NCBI GenBank assembly: GCA_022072455.1
Contig: JAJVHY010000004.1
Span: 310,001 to 374,000, forward strand
Reading direction: 5' to 3'
Length of the DNA stretch: 64,000 bases
From: Verrucomicrobiia bacterium
GTDB taxonomy: Bacteria > Verrucomicrobiota > Verrucomicrobiia > Palsa-1439
The position numbers and the translations under genes were made by a program. A model generated the notes under the pieces. The model was not told the DNA's origin, did no database searches, and saw only the letters and a list, made by a program, of their open reading frames with translations. Positions 55,103-64,000 of this stretch are shown one piece after another (the stretch's first letter is position 1; the number at the start of each line of letters is the position of its first letter).

Positions 55103-56374
55103 ATGACGAACAATCCCATGAAAGACGTCTTTGAAAGAAGAACGAATGGGCGGTCCAAGTTCTCGTTTGTCGTTGTCGCGGCGGCGGTGACTCTTCTTTT
55201 TGCCCCGGCGTCCAGCCGGGCTGATTTCAGTGTCGCCAACATATTCGGCGACCACATGATCCTCCAGAGGGGAGTCGCCGTGCCCGTCTGGGGGCGGGCC
55301 GATCCGGGCTCAGAAATCACGGTGCGGATGGCCGAGCGCACCGCCGCAGCCAAGACGGGGACGGACGGCCTCTGGCGGGCCGAGCTGCCGGCGATGGATG
55401 CCGGGGGGCCTTACGAGATGACGATCTCCGGTCCTGCAAGCATTGTGCTCAAGAATGTGCTCGTGGGCGATGTCTGGCTCTGCGTCGGCGATGCCGGTAT
55501 GCAGAAAATGGCCGGTCAGGTGCCAGTCGCCACACAGATCCTCGCCCGTCAGCCGGCTTCGTTGCGGACGTCCGTCCCGGGAACGCAGTCAACGTCCACG
55601 TCGGCGCCGGATTTGTCCCGCCGCACCGGCTGGTCCATGGGCACACACGTCAACTCGCAGTACTTCTCCGCCATCGGCATAGCCTTTGCGGATGAATTGC
55701 GCGAGCGCTTAGAGAAAAAGGATCTTCCCATCGGCCTGATTCAGATTGCGGGTCCGAACACGCCCATCGAAGCCTGGGTCCCACGCGGTTCGCTCACCGT
55801 CAATCCGGAGACAAAACTGCTTGTGGATGCGTACGATCAGGCGGTTGCGTCCTACCGCAAGGCGACGGAGGCGCTAATTCCCACCTACAAGCAGTGGCGC
55901 GCGGATATGGAGAAGGCCGAACAGACGGGATCCGCCTGGCCCCAGTCGCCCAGCCTGCCGCCCGAACCCCGCTCCAACAACAGTAAGCCCTGCGGCTACT
56001 TCAACGGCGTTATATCTCCGCTTGCCTCATTCCCGGTGAAAGGCGTGGTTTGGAGTCACGGGGAAACCGATGTGAATCGAGCCGGATTGTACCGCCAGAT
56101 CTTCCCGATGGTCATCCAGAGCTGGCGCGATGCTTGGAAATCCCCGGATCTGCCCTTCTTGTTCGTCCAACTCGGCGCGTCCGGCGCAAAGGCCGGAGAA
56201 GCGAAAGAAACAGCATGGGCGGCGCTGCGCGAGGCGCAGAAATCGGCCGCCGACCTTCCAAAGACCAGCATGGTAACGATTCTGGATGTTCAAGGATCGG
56301 ACGCTCTCCTCCAGATCGGCAGGCGTCTGGCGGAAGCTGCGCTGAAGACGGCTTATGGGAAAGCCACGCAGTAG
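55103..56374 (+). CDS. SASA-domain protein lacking the catalytic serine (pseudo-esterase)
   Basis: A 423-residue exported protein (signal segment SFVVVAAAVTLLFAPASSRA). It keeps the family layout: FGDHMILQRGVAVPVWGRAD, VGDVWLC, and PVKGVVWSHGETD. The catalytic GGQSNM motif reads VGDAGM, with Ala131 at the Ser position. The oxyanion YQGESN motif reads SHGETD. The C-terminal DxxHPP dyad is absent because the protein ends about 100 residues early. Sequence elsewhere is well conserved, with no frameshifts, so it is a maintained non-catalytic paralog rather than decay (inference). It may bind acetylated glycan or pair with the active paralog upstream. Confidence 0.85.
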   Translation: MTNNPMKDVFERRTNGRSKFSFVVVAAAVTLLFAPASSRADFSVANIFGDHMILQRGVAVPVWGRADPGSEITVRMAERTAAAKTGTDGLWRAELPAMDAGGPYEMTISGPASIVLKNVLVGDVWLCVGDAGMQKMAGQVPVATQILARQPASLRTSVPGTQSTSTSAPDLSRRTGWSMGTHVNSQYFSAIGIAFADELRERLEKKDLPIGLIQIAGPNTPIEAWVPRGSLTVNPETKLLVDAYDQAVASYRKATEALIPTYKQWRADMEKAEQTGSAWPQSPSLPPEPRSNNSKPCGYFNGVISPLASFPVKGVVWSHGETDVNRAGLYRQIFPMVIQSWRDAWKSPDLPFLFVQLGASGAKAGEAKETAWAALREAQKSAADLPKTSMVTILDVQGSDALLQIGRRLAEAALKTAYGKATQ

Positions 56375-56419
56375 AACAACTATCGAACGCAGGAACAGCG
56401 AGAAAACAGAGGAGATCGA

Positions 56420-57997
56420 ATGACGAACACAATGCGGTTGTGGTTACTGGTTGCCATGCTCCTGCCCTTCAGTGCGCGGGCGGAGCTGAAGTTGAGCGGC
56501 CTTTTTTCCGACCACATGGTCCTGCAGCGAGACGCGCCATGCTCTGTCTGGGGCTCAGCCACACCCGGCGCTGAGATTACGGTTCAAATCGCCGGCCAGA
56601 CGGTGAAGGCCAACGCGGACGCGGGCGGACGCTGGCTTGTCAAACTGGCGCCCCTGCCGGCCGGTGGCCCCCTCGAACTCGTCGTCTCCGGCGGCGGGAA
56701 GACCATCACGATCAAGGATGTCCTGGTGGGCGACGTCTGGATCTGTGGCGGGCAGTCGAACATGGTGCTTCCCTTAAGCCGGGCGCTGGGCGCCGCCGAG
56801 GTGCTGACGAACACCTACGCCAAGCTGCGGTTGTCGCTGGCCGGGTCGCCCGTGCGCGGACAACCCGTGCTCGAGGACTCGGCCGGGAGCTGGGCTATCG
56901 CCGACCCAAGCTCCATGGGTGGTTTCTCGGGAGTCGGTCTGATTTTTGGCCGCGAATTGCAGCAGCATCTCGGCATTCCGATCGGCCTCATCCAATGCGC
57001 CGCGAATGGGTCGGTGGCGGAAGCTTGGACTCCGCGGGAAGCGATGGCCACCAATCCGGCGCTGAGCGACATGATCGAGATTGTGGATAAAGCCATCGAC
57101 ACCCATCGTTCGCGGTTGGCCGCCTGGCCAGACGCGTTCACGAACTGGCTCAAAGAGTCCGACAACCGGGAACGGCGCGGGGAACCGATCCCGCCACCGC
57201 CCTCGATGGGACAGGATCCGCGAGTCAACCCCTACCGGCCTTCCGGGATGTTCAACGGCGGCATCGCGCCGTTGACGCGGTTCGCCATCAAGGGCGTGGT
57301 CTGGTACCAGGGAGAATCGAACGGCGGTTTTGCCTACCAATACCGGGAACTGTTTCCCGCGCTCATCGCCGGCTGGCGGGCGCACTGGAAGCAGGGTGAC
57401 TTCCCTTTTCTGTTCGTCCAACTGCCAACCTACCGGCCGCGGAATCCCGAAACCAACGGTTGCTCCTGGGCCGAATTGCGGGAAGCGCAACTCATGACGT
57501 GGAAGCGCGTGAAAAACACCGGCATGGCCGTGACGATTGACCTCGGAGCCGATCCCAACGATCCCAAGCAGGATCCCCTCCATCCGCCGAACAAGATTCC
57601 GGTGGGCCAGCGGCTGGCGCTGGTTGCCCGCGCCGTGGCCTACGGGGAGAAGGTCGTCGCTACCGGCCCGATCTATGATTCGATGACCAGCGAAAGCGGA
57701 AAGATCCGGCTCAAGTTCTCGCACATCGGCGGCGGGCTTTCGGTCAAAGGCGACCGGCTCGAAGGCTTCACGATTGCCGGCGCGGACAAAGTCTTTGTTC
57801 CGGCTGCCGCCGCAGTCAACGGCAACGAGGTGGTTGTATCCAGCGACAAGGTGCCCGCGCCGGTGGCGGTCCGGTACAACTGGGACTATGAGCCGAAACC
57901 GCTGGGCAACCTCTACAACAAGGAAGGCCTACCGGCTTCGCCCTTCCGGACCGACGACTGGCCCGGGTCGACGGCGACAGCGAAGTACTGGTGGTAG
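56420..57997 (+). CDS. Sialate O-acetylesterase (SASA/CE20-like), catalytically intact
   Basis: A 525-residue exported esterase (signal peptide MRLWLLVAMLLPFSARA). The start ATG 56420 has GAGGA 7 bases upstream. It has the beta domain LFSDHMVLQRDAPCSVWGSA, then VWICGGQSNM (Ser113), GVVWYQGESNG, and QDPLHPPN (Asp385/His388). The whole is collinear with the C-terminal domain of the 52524-55100 fusion, including the ending EGLPASPFRTDDWP, so the two are close paralogs. It probably removes O-acetyl groups from sugars in the periplasm, exposing the glycan to fucosidases and galactosidases. Confidence 0.9.
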   Translation: MTNTMRLWLLVAMLLPFSARAELKLSGLFSDHMVLQRDAPCSVWGSATPGAEITVQIAGQTVKANADAGGRWLVKLAPLPAGGPLELVVSGGGKTITIKDVLVGDVWICGGQSNMVLPLSRALGAAEVLTNTYAKLRLSLAGSPVRGQPVLEDSAGSWAIADPSSMGGFSGVGLIFGRELQQHLGIPIGLIQCAANGSVAEAWTPREAMATNPALSDMIEIVDKAIDTHRSRLAAWPDAFTNWLKESDNRERRGEPIPPPPSMGQDPRVNPYRPSGMFNGGIAPLTRFAIKGVVWYQGESNGGFAYQYRELFPALIAGWRAHWKQGDFPFLFVQLPTYRPRNPETNGCSWAELREAQLMTWKRVKNTGMAVTIDLGADPNDPKQDPLHPPNKIPVGQRLALVARAVAYGEKVVATGPIYDSMTSESGKIRLKFSHIGGGLSVKGDRLEGFTIAGADKVFVPAAAAVNGNEVVVSSDKVPAPVAVRYNWDYEPKPLGNLYNKEGLPASPFRTDDWPGSTATAKYWW

Positions 57998-58054
57998 CCG
58001 GGATTCACACATGAAACGCGTAATTCAGCATCCATCGAACGACAAGGGGAGAAG

Positions 58055-59296
58055 ATGACAAAGACAACAATCACGCGACTCGTACAAACATGGGCAGCCA
58101 TCTGTCTGATGTTCCCGTCCGTCATCGAGACCCGGGCCGACCTGCTTGTGAACGGACCCTATGGTGATGGAATGGTTATTCAGCGCGATGTGCCAGTGCC
58201 GGTCTGGGGCACGGCGGCTCCGGGCGAAGAAGTGACGGTCGCGTTCAACGGCCAGACCGTTTCCGGCAAGGCCAGCGCGGACGGCGCGTGGAAGGTCATT
58301 TTGGCGAAAATGTCGGCGGGCGGCCCCTGGGACATGGAGATCAAAGGCCAAAGCAGCGTGACCTTGAAGCGAGTCTATGTCGGCGATGTCTGGCTCTGTG
58401 CCGGCGGGCAATTGGCGGATCTAGCCGCCGGCAACGTCAAGGGCACGGCGCAACTGATTGCGCAGCCTGTGCCGCTCTTGCGGATCGGTGTGCTGGCGCG
58501 CGCCAGCGTGGGTGCGCCCGTCTCGCGGTTCGCCGGCCGCAACGTCTGGATGGAAGCGTCCATGAGCGGTGGGGTGGCGGGATATTCGGGCCTGGGTCTC
58601 TATTTTGGGATGGAACTGCAAAAACAGCTCGGCGAGCCGCGTATGCCTGTCGGCATCATGGTCGGGACCTCGGCCAATACTCTCGTCGAGTCGTGGACGC
58701 CGCGCGCCGCGCTGGAAGCAGACGCGGAGTTGAAACCGATCGCGGAAGCGTACGACAAGGCCGTCGCCGACTATCGAAAATCAGCGGAGAACTACATTCC
58801 CCTTTTCCAGCAGTGGGTCCGGGACATGGATCAGGCGGAAAATGCGGGCGCTTCCTATCCCCAGGGTCCGCCTCTCCCGCCCGAGCCGCGCTCTGACAAC
58901 CGCAAGCCGTGCGGTTTTTACAATGGCACCATCGCCCCGCTAATTCCGTTTCCAGTCAAGGGCGTCGTCTGGAGTCATGGCGAATTGAACATCCAGAAGC
59001 CGGAGCAGCACAAACGCCTCTTGCAGGCGTTGATCGGCGGCTGGCGGGCGGCGTGGGGTGGGGCGCAGATCCCCTTCCTGATGATCGAAGTGTCACCTGC
59101 CGTGCCGGACCCGGCGGCGGGGGCCGACGCTCAGTGGGTCGCGCTTCGCGAGTCGCAGAAGGCGGCCCTCAGCCTGCCGGGCACCGCGATCATTCCGACA
59201 GCCGACATTGGCAACAAGGCCGAATCGATACCGGAGATCGCCAAACGTTGCGCGCAGGCAGCGATGAAAACTGCTGGCGCCAGTGTGTCGAAATAA
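58055..59296 (+). CDS. SASA-domain protein lacking the catalytic serine (second pseudo-esterase)
   Basis: A 413-residue exported protein; ATG 58055 has GGGAGAA directly upstream. The layout matches the pseudo-esterase at 55103: YGDGMVIQRDVPVPVWGTAA, VGDVWLC, RKPCGFYNGTIAPL and FPVKGVVWSHGELN. The catalytic motif GGQSNM reads GGQLAD (Leu120), the YQGESN motif reads SHGELN, and the DxxHPP dyad is missing with the same early C-terminal end. It shares the SHGE and PPLPPEPRS-NRKPCG features with the other dead copy, so the two inactive proteins form their own subfamily. Confidence 0.85.
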   Translation: MTKTTITRLVQTWAAICLMFPSVIETRADLLVNGPYGDGMVIQRDVPVPVWGTAAPGEEVTVAFNGQTVSGKASADGAWKVILAKMSAGGPWDMEIKGQSSVTLKRVYVGDVWLCAGGQLADLAAGNVKGTAQLIAQPVPLLRIGVLARASVGAPVSRFAGRNVWMEASMSGGVAGYSGLGLYFGMELQKQLGEPRMPVGIMVGTSANTLVESWTPRAALEADAELKPIAEAYDKAVADYRKSAENYIPLFQQWVRDMDQAENAGASYPQGPPLPPEPRSDNRKPCGFYNGTIAPLIPFPVKGVVWSHGELNIQKPEQHKRLLQALIGGWRAAWGGAQIPFLMIEVSPAVPDPAAGADAQWVALRESQKAALSLPGTAIIPTADIGNKAESIPEIAKRCAQAAMKTAGASVSK

Positions 59297-59306
59297 AGCT
59301 GAGACA

Positions 59307-62300
59307 ATGATGAACAACAGAAAAACGGCCCGGCGATTCCTTCATGCCGGTTTGGCGCTGATCGCCGCACCCGCCTTCGCGGCGGCCGAACAAGTCACCC
59401 TGACCTTCGACCAACCGCAGACGGCCGGGATCAGCGGCTTTCGTGCGTTGTGGGATACTCCCGTCGTCCTGAGCGAATCGGGCATGGTTCACATGGTTTT
59501 GAATGACCGGTTCGGCAGCGGAGTCAGCGCGATCTGGGAACCATCGCGCCGGCTAGCCTCCAAGAAGGGGAAGAACTTGGAATTTGGCACGTGGTCCGGC
59601 AACTTCTGGGCGGCCCCGAAGGCATCGCCTGACGTTCCCGGCGCGCTCGTGTTTGATGCGGTGCATCGCAGCCTGCTGGTGCGGTTTCCCGGTTCGGCCG
59701 AAGCACTGGCCGCCAAGATGAAGGAGGGGTATCAGGTCGAAAAGGTCGAACTAGTCCTGCCCTATCGCAGCACCGAACTCTGGGCGGAGGGTTATCGCCC
59801 GCCTTCCGGTATGTCGTTCGCGGGCCCGTATTGGGCCACGGCCAAGTTCCAGTGGCACGCCGTCGCCTGGATGCTGCGGCGTCCCTGGGTGGCCGATGAG
59901 CAGATCGGGCCGACGTACAATGCCTTCATCAACGGCGCGGGCTTCTGGGCGAAGTACGGCGCCCAGGATCCGGAGGAAGACCGCTTCCCGACCCAATTCG
60001 GTCCGGCCGAAGTCTCGTCCAATCAGCCGCTCGGCCGGCTCGACGTCACCGCAGCCGTGACAGATGTAACTTTCGGGCGCACCACCGGAGAACGTCTGCG
60101 CGCGCTTGAGGAAAACGGCTTCCTCGTGCGGAAATGGGAATTGTACGACGTCAAGGATTGGCGCAACGGGTACGAATGGGGCACGGCAAGCGGCGGACGT
60201 GGAATCTTGGTTCAGACGCCGCGTTTGGAGGTGGTCTTGGCCCGCGGGAAGAAACAGACCGTCAAACTTCCTGCGCCCGCGGACTTGGGGAGACTGGCGG
60301 CGCAACTGAAAAGCGACGGGCGCGGTGGCAAACCTACTGCGCTCATGCCGTCGGCGACGCAGATTGCCGGCTTCGTGGAGAAGTTCAAGTTCGCCAAACC
60401 TGCCTGGATGCCGGAATGGCAGTGGCAGCGAGTGCAGGAACTTTACGCGCTCGGCGGCGCTCGCGCTCTTCCCTCCACACCCGAAGCGTTTGGCCGGTGG
60501 ATTGACGGCCTGCTGTCCGTTCCTCCCCGCGCTTGGAGCGGTTTCGACGCGGTCGAACGCACGCAGGAGACCCTGCTCTATTCCGAAGCCATGCCCGAAC
60601 CGGTTCTTGACCATCAGAAGCTGTACTGGACCGCCTGGCTCATGCCGGATCGTGACATATCGGAACTGGTGCAGGGTTACATCGGCGGCGACAAGGCGCA
60701 GGAATACTACCAGCGGACCCGTGACTGGCGCGGCAATTTCAGCGTGTACCGGACCTATGTACACGCCATGGGCACCATGAATTTCAACCACTGGGCCACT
60801 GCCGGCGTCCTGCTCGGCGGAAAAATCATCGGTTCGGAAAAGATGATGGCTGAAGGACGCCGCGGTCTGGAGCAATGGCCCCTGCGCACTTGGTGCTGGT
60901 TCGACGGCAGCACCCAAGAATCCATTGACCATTATTATTTCGCGCATTCGCTGACGGCGCAAAAAGTGTTTGCGGATCTTGGTCCATCTCATCTGGATCA
61001 AATGATGGGCGAAAGCATCCTCGCCAAATCGGTGGAAGAACTGACTTCCTCCTATCATCCGGGCCTGCGGCGATTCATCGCTTCATCTTCGCGGACGGGG
61101 ATCGCTTACCTGCTGACGATTCAGGACGGCCTGCAATACATCATCCACACCTTGTCCCGCAACGGCGCGCTCACCGACGTTGGTAATCCGGTGACCCCCG
61201 GCAGCATGCCGGCCATCGGCACGCAACTCCCGCCGGGGCTCGTCGCCCAGCAGACCCTGAACGGGCCGTGGGCGCCCGAATGGCTGGCCGGCATGGTCGA
61301 CGACAAGCCGCTGCCTTACGAAATGACCGTGAATTACAAAATGTGGGGCAAGTATGCTCAAACGCCGCTCTGGCGCCGGACCTACTTGGGCAACCATTAT
61401 GGCCTGGCCTGCCTGGATGTGGCGGTCCAAAACGAGACCGTCCCGGCCATGGCTCAGTGGCGGCGCACACCGGCTCCCGTGACCAAGTCCGAGGAACTCG
61501 GCACGTTAATTGTCCGGTACGGCATCAACGATACCGAACTACTGGATAGCATCTTTCGCGGCAGCACGAGCCGGAACCCAAACGGATATGTCGGGGCCCA
61601 AGGTGGGCACACTGTCGCACTCCAGCACCACAACAAGCTGATCCTGCTCACGAGCCCGTATGACCAGCTCCAAGCCATCTACGGCCGTCCGATCCCCAAG
61701 GATATCTTCAGTCTGCAGACGACCATCGGGCTGTTCAATTTCCAACCCAACCCCTCCTGGGAAATGTATTTCGATGAGAAGCGCGTGGCCGAATTCCCGG
61801 CCGCCGGAAAGATTGGTCAGCGGATCACCATCCGGGATGGCGTCAGTTATATCGGGCTAATTCCCATTCCGGGAACCGACCTCGGGCGCAACCAAGATGT
61901 CGTCATCAAGCCCGGCGGCGCGCCGGTGGAGATGCAGGGTGGCGGCAAAATCGCGCCGACCTTGCTGATCGAAGCCTACAACTTCAAGGCGGATCAGCCG
62001 ATGAACACCAATTCGATAAACTGGAAAGCGGTGGATCAGGCCTATGGCGGGTTCGTGATCGAGATGGGCGACGCCACCGAGTACAAGGACTTCGCGGATT
62101 TCCAGAAACACATTCGCGAAACGAAACTGGAACTGCGCTGGGATGCCGCGGCAGCCACACTGCATCTCGTCTATCGCAGTGCCGGCGATACGCTGGAACT
62201 CGGCTACCGTCCTGAATATGCCGGAAACTGGGATCGGCAATTCCCGACCGACCAGGTTTTCCCGTACCGGCGCGTCAACGGTGCCTGGCCGTATCTCCCC

Positions 62301-62783
62301 GAGGGGATTGACCGGGACAGCACCCTGACGCAGCAGGGCCGGGCGGGACGCTTGGAGAAAAACGGCGCGGTGCTGACTTCCGCGCCGGGCAAGATGATGT
62401 ACATCCAGACCGACCCGAAATCCGGCACCTACGCCGCCCTCAATCCGTTTCCCGATCCCGCACCGTGGGTGTTCTCGGTCCCGGGTGGCGTGAGCATCGA
62501 GGCCGACGGTCTCGTCAGCATGACCCGCGCGCTCGTCCGACCGGGCGAGAACCGATTTCAGGTGGACTACGCCGTCCGCGCCGACCAACACGACGAGACG
62601 ATGGCCACCGCAATGCTGCTCTTCGGACTCCAGAATGAGCCAATCGTCGAGTTCAACGGCCAACCGCGCCAGACGATTCCTGTGGAGGTGGATGGTCGGA
62701 AAGCCTTCGTTCTGCCGCTGGCCGAAACACCGGCAGCGGATATGGTAGCCACGGCGATCGCGCGCTACCGGAGAGGAAAATGA
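59307..62783 (+). CDS. Large secreted protein of unknown function
   Basis: An 1158-residue exported protein (signal peptide RRFLHAGLALIAAPAFAAAE). Two ATGs in a row (59307, 59310) are possible. Residues 30-330 are beta-rich (EKVELVLPYRSTELWAEGY). Residues 340-700 are helical, with Trp/His-rich stretches (WCWFDGSTQESIDHYYFAHS, WMPEWQWQRVQELYALGG) suggesting an alpha/alpha barrel or toroid. Residues 700-1158 are again beta-rich (GYVGAQGGHTVALQHHNKL). The layout recalls polysaccharide lyases or glycosidases, but no family motif is recognised. Its position in the esterase operon points to glycan processing. The stop overlaps the next start by ATGA. Confidence 0.65.
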   Translation: MMNNRKTARRFLHAGLALIAAPAFAAAEQVTLTFDQPQTAGISGFRALWDTPVVLSESGMVHMVLNDRFGSGVSAIWEPSRRLASKKGKNLEFGTWSGNFWAAPKASPDVPGALVFDAVHRSLLVRFPGSAEALAAKMKEGYQVEKVELVLPYRSTELWAEGYRPPSGMSFAGPYWATAKFQWHAVAWMLRRPWVADEQIGPTYNAFINGAGFWAKYGAQDPEEDRFPTQFGPAEVSSNQPLGRLDVTAAVTDVTFGRTTGERLRALEENGFLVRKWELYDVKDWRNGYEWGTASGGRGILVQTPRLEVVLARGKKQTVKLPAPADLGRLAAQLKSDGRGGKPTALMPSATQIAGFVEKFKFAKPAWMPEWQWQRVQELYALGGARALPSTPEAFGRWIDGLLSVPPRAWSGFDAVERTQETLLYSEAMPEPVLDHQKLYWTAWLMPDRDISELVQGYIGGDKAQEYYQRTRDWRGNFSVYRTYVHAMGTMNFNHWATAGVLLGGKIIGSEKMMAEGRRGLEQWPLRTWCWFDGSTQESIDHYYFAHSLTAQKVFADLGPSHLDQMMGESILAKSVEELTSSYHPGLRRFIASSSRTGIAYLLTIQDGLQYIIHTLSRNGALTDVGNPVTPGSMPAIGTQLPPGLVAQQTLNGPWAPEWLAGMVDDKPLPYEMTVNYKMWGKYAQTPLWRRTYLGNHYGLACLDVAVQNETVPAMAQWRRTPAPVTKSEELGTLIVRYGINDTELLDSIFRGSTSRNPNGYVGAQGGHTVALQHHNKLILLTSPYDQLQAIYGRPIPKDIFSLQTTIGLFNFQPNPSWEMYFDEKRVAEFPAAGKIGQRITIRDGVSYIGLIPIPGTDLGRNQDVVIKPGGAPVEMQGGGKIAPTLLIEAYNFKADQPMNTNSINWKAVDQAYGGFVIEMGDATEYKDFADFQKHIRETKLELRWDAAAATLHLVYRSAGDTLELGYRPEYAGNWDRQFPTDQVFPYRRVNGAWPYLPEGIDRDSTLTQQGRAGRLEKNGAVLTSAPGKMMYIQTDPKSGTYAALNPFPDPAPWVFSVPGGVSIEADGLVSMTRALVRPGENRFQVDYAVRADQHDETMATAMLLFGLQNEPIVEFNGQPRQTIPVEVDGRKAFVLPLAETPAADMVATAIARYRRGK

Positions 62784-64000
62784 AGGCCGACGATCGCTCC
62801 GGGCGGTTTCTGCAATTTGTGGATGGCGTCAGCGCCGAATTCTACACGGGGTCCTGGGATATCATTCCGATCTTCGAGGAATTGACCCCAACCCGCTCCG
62901 CCCGCTACGCTTCTCCCGAAGAGGCGGCGGGAGAGAAGGACTATGTGGCCCTCAAGGTGACCGGCGCGATCGACGCGCCCCGCACCGGGATGTGCGCGAT
63001 CAGTCTCGGCTCTGCTGGCCAAAGCCAGTTGCTGATTGACGGCAAGGTCGTCACGGTGAACCTCGGCAGCCCTCCGGAAATGAACTCCGTCAACGATGCC
63101 ATCACCCTTGCAGCGGGCCGGCATGCGATCGTGCTGATCTATTTGAGCAACCAGAATCCGCCCCGGCTCACGTTGACGATCTCCGAACCACTGCCGCTGA
63201 TCCTCGACCGGCTGCATTGGCTCTACATCGGTTGCGAAGGCGACTGGCCGAAGTCTTGGTGCTTCATGAGTGGCGCATTGGCGCCGGGCCGGAGAATGCC
63301 GCCGATCGTCTACTTTCTCCGACTGGATGGCGTCGAGTACGCGCCTGACGAGACCGCACCGGACCGTCGCTCCCGGATCGGCTGGAACCTGGCGGAGGGC
63401 GATTTGCCAAGCCCCGTCTCAACATGGAAGGCTGGTGCCGTTGACGTGCGCATCCAGCATGTGGCCGCGCGCGTCTGTTCGGATGCCGCCACGGCCGTGT
63501 TCACCCGCGTGACACTCCGCAATTCAGCACCCTCCGCCCTGCGCCCGACCCTGTGCATCAGTGCGTCTCCGGAGGCGGAGATTCCGTTGACCCGTCCGCC
63601 CGACCAGGTTCGGGACGGTCTGATGCTGTTTGAGGCCACCACGACGTCCGGCGAGTCCGTCCACTTCGATTTCGTCACCCGCGCCTGCGGGACCGCCACC
63701 CGCACGCAACTGGAAGAGGCCGGTGGCTTCAGTGCGAATCTGGACCAGACCTGTGCCGCGTTCCGTCGCCGCACTGCCGGACTGGCTCAGCCACTGGTCC
63801 TGCCGGAGCCGGAACTGGTCGCGATGTACCGGGCTCTTCAGTTCGTGACTCAAATATCCACCGTGCGCGCGGCCAACGGCGACTGGGAACTGCGCGGCTC
63901 CGGCAATTCACCGGGTACCATTGTGCAGTACGATCGCACTTTTTCGCACGACGTGCCGAACATGGTCGAACAGCTCATTTTCGAAGGCGATTTCGCTACC
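62780..64000 (+). CDS. PA14-domain, alpha/alpha-barrel glycosidase-like protein (3' truncated)
   Basis: Open for all 407 codons to the window edge, so the C terminus is missing. ATG 62780 overlaps the upstream stop (ATGA), with GAGAGGAAA just before it. No signal peptide is seen. Residues 10-135 read like a PA14 domain (FVDGVSAEFYTGSWDIIPIF, then QSQLLIDGKVV and LAAGRHAIVLIYL). Residues 140-340 form a beta-sandwich, and the last visible stretch (YDRTFSHDVPNMVEQLIFEG) looks like the start of an (alpha/alpha)6 barrel as in debranching or GH65/GH78-like enzymes. Specificity is unknown. Confidence 0.65.
   Translation, partial: MKADDRSGRFLQFVDGVSAEFYTGSWDIIPIFEELTPTRSARYASPEEAAGEKDYVALKVTGAIDAPRTGMCAISLGSAGQSQLLIDGKVVTVNLGSPPEMNSVNDAITLAAGRHAIVLIYLSNQNPPRLTLTISEPLPLILDRLHWLYIGCEGDWPKSWCFMSGALAPGRRMPPIVYFLRLDGVEYAPDETAPDRRSRIGWNLAEGDLPSPVSTWKAGAVDVRIQHVAARVCSDAATAVFTRVTLRNSAPSALRPTLCISASPEAEIPLTRPPDQVRDGLMLFEATTTSGESVHFDFVTRACGTATRTQLEEAGGFSANLDQTCAAFRRRTAGLAQPLVLPEPELVAMYRALQFVTQISTVRAANGDWELRGSGNSPGTIVQYDRTFSHDVPNMVEQLIFEGDFAT

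Overview
The window looks like a carbohydrate-utilisation region from a GC-rich bacterium of the PVC superphylum, most likely Verrucomicrobiota (inference). The clues are very large PEP-CTERM proteins with autotransporter-type beta repeats, several uroporphyrinogen-decarboxylase-like proteins, OPT-related DUF6785-type membrane proteins, tandem sialate O-acetylesterase-like (SASA) proteins, AraC regulators next to glycosidase operons, and no SusC/SusD pair. There are no rRNA, tRNA, CRISPR or transposase genes. No sulfatase is seen, which argues against a sulfated fucan substrate.

Left edge (1-5715): the 3' end of an AraC regulator; a possible gene remnant; a translationally coupled pair on the minus strand (phytanoyl-CoA-dioxygenase-like, then URO-D-like); a divergent AraC regulator sharing a 73-bp intergenic region that holds a perfect 13-bp palindrome; and a plus-strand fusion of a sugar isomerase/epimerase TIM barrel with a Gfo/Idh/MocA oxidoreductase, ending in a probable intrinsic terminator.

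Large minus-strand cluster (36180 down to 5730): thirteen tightly packed genes, many overlapping by 4-23 bp. In transcription order: degenerate GH95-like protein, canonical GH95 alpha-L-fucosidase, GH29 fucosidase, secreted heparinase-like (alpha/alpha-toroid) protein, secreted TIM-barrel hydrolase-like protein, secreted amidotransferase-fold protein, short GH29 fucosidase, OPT-like transporter with an extracytoplasmic jelly-roll-like insert, a 1707-residue FtsX-like permease with an M28 peptidase-like domain that has lost its metal ligands, a second OPT-like transporter, GH42-like protein, Gfo/Idh/MocA oxidoreductase, and GH35 beta-galactosidase. An AraC regulator (36277-37257) is transcribed divergently from the first gene and is probably its regulator. 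The set fits removal of fucose and galactose from a fucosylated, probably O-acetylated glycan, followed by import and oxidation. The membrane trio in the middle is the best candidate for an undescribed system.

Middle (37386-49835): a second URO-D-like protein with an HxC metal motif, a 156-bp nested inverted-repeat (MITE/REP-like) element, a small membrane-anchored protein, and two tandem paralogous PEP-CTERM giants. Each giant is preceded by a nearly identical block of about 400 bp carrying a perfect extended -10 promoter (TGCTATAAT).

Right side (50096-64000): a plus-strand operon starting downstream of a third, decayed copy of that leader. It holds a DUF4838 glycosidase-like protein, then four SASA-domain genes that alternate between catalytically intact and catalytically dead (intact, Ser to Ala, intact, Ser to Leu), the first being fused to an alpha/beta hydrolase. 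A large secreted protein of unknown function and a PA14-containing protein truncated by the window edge follow.
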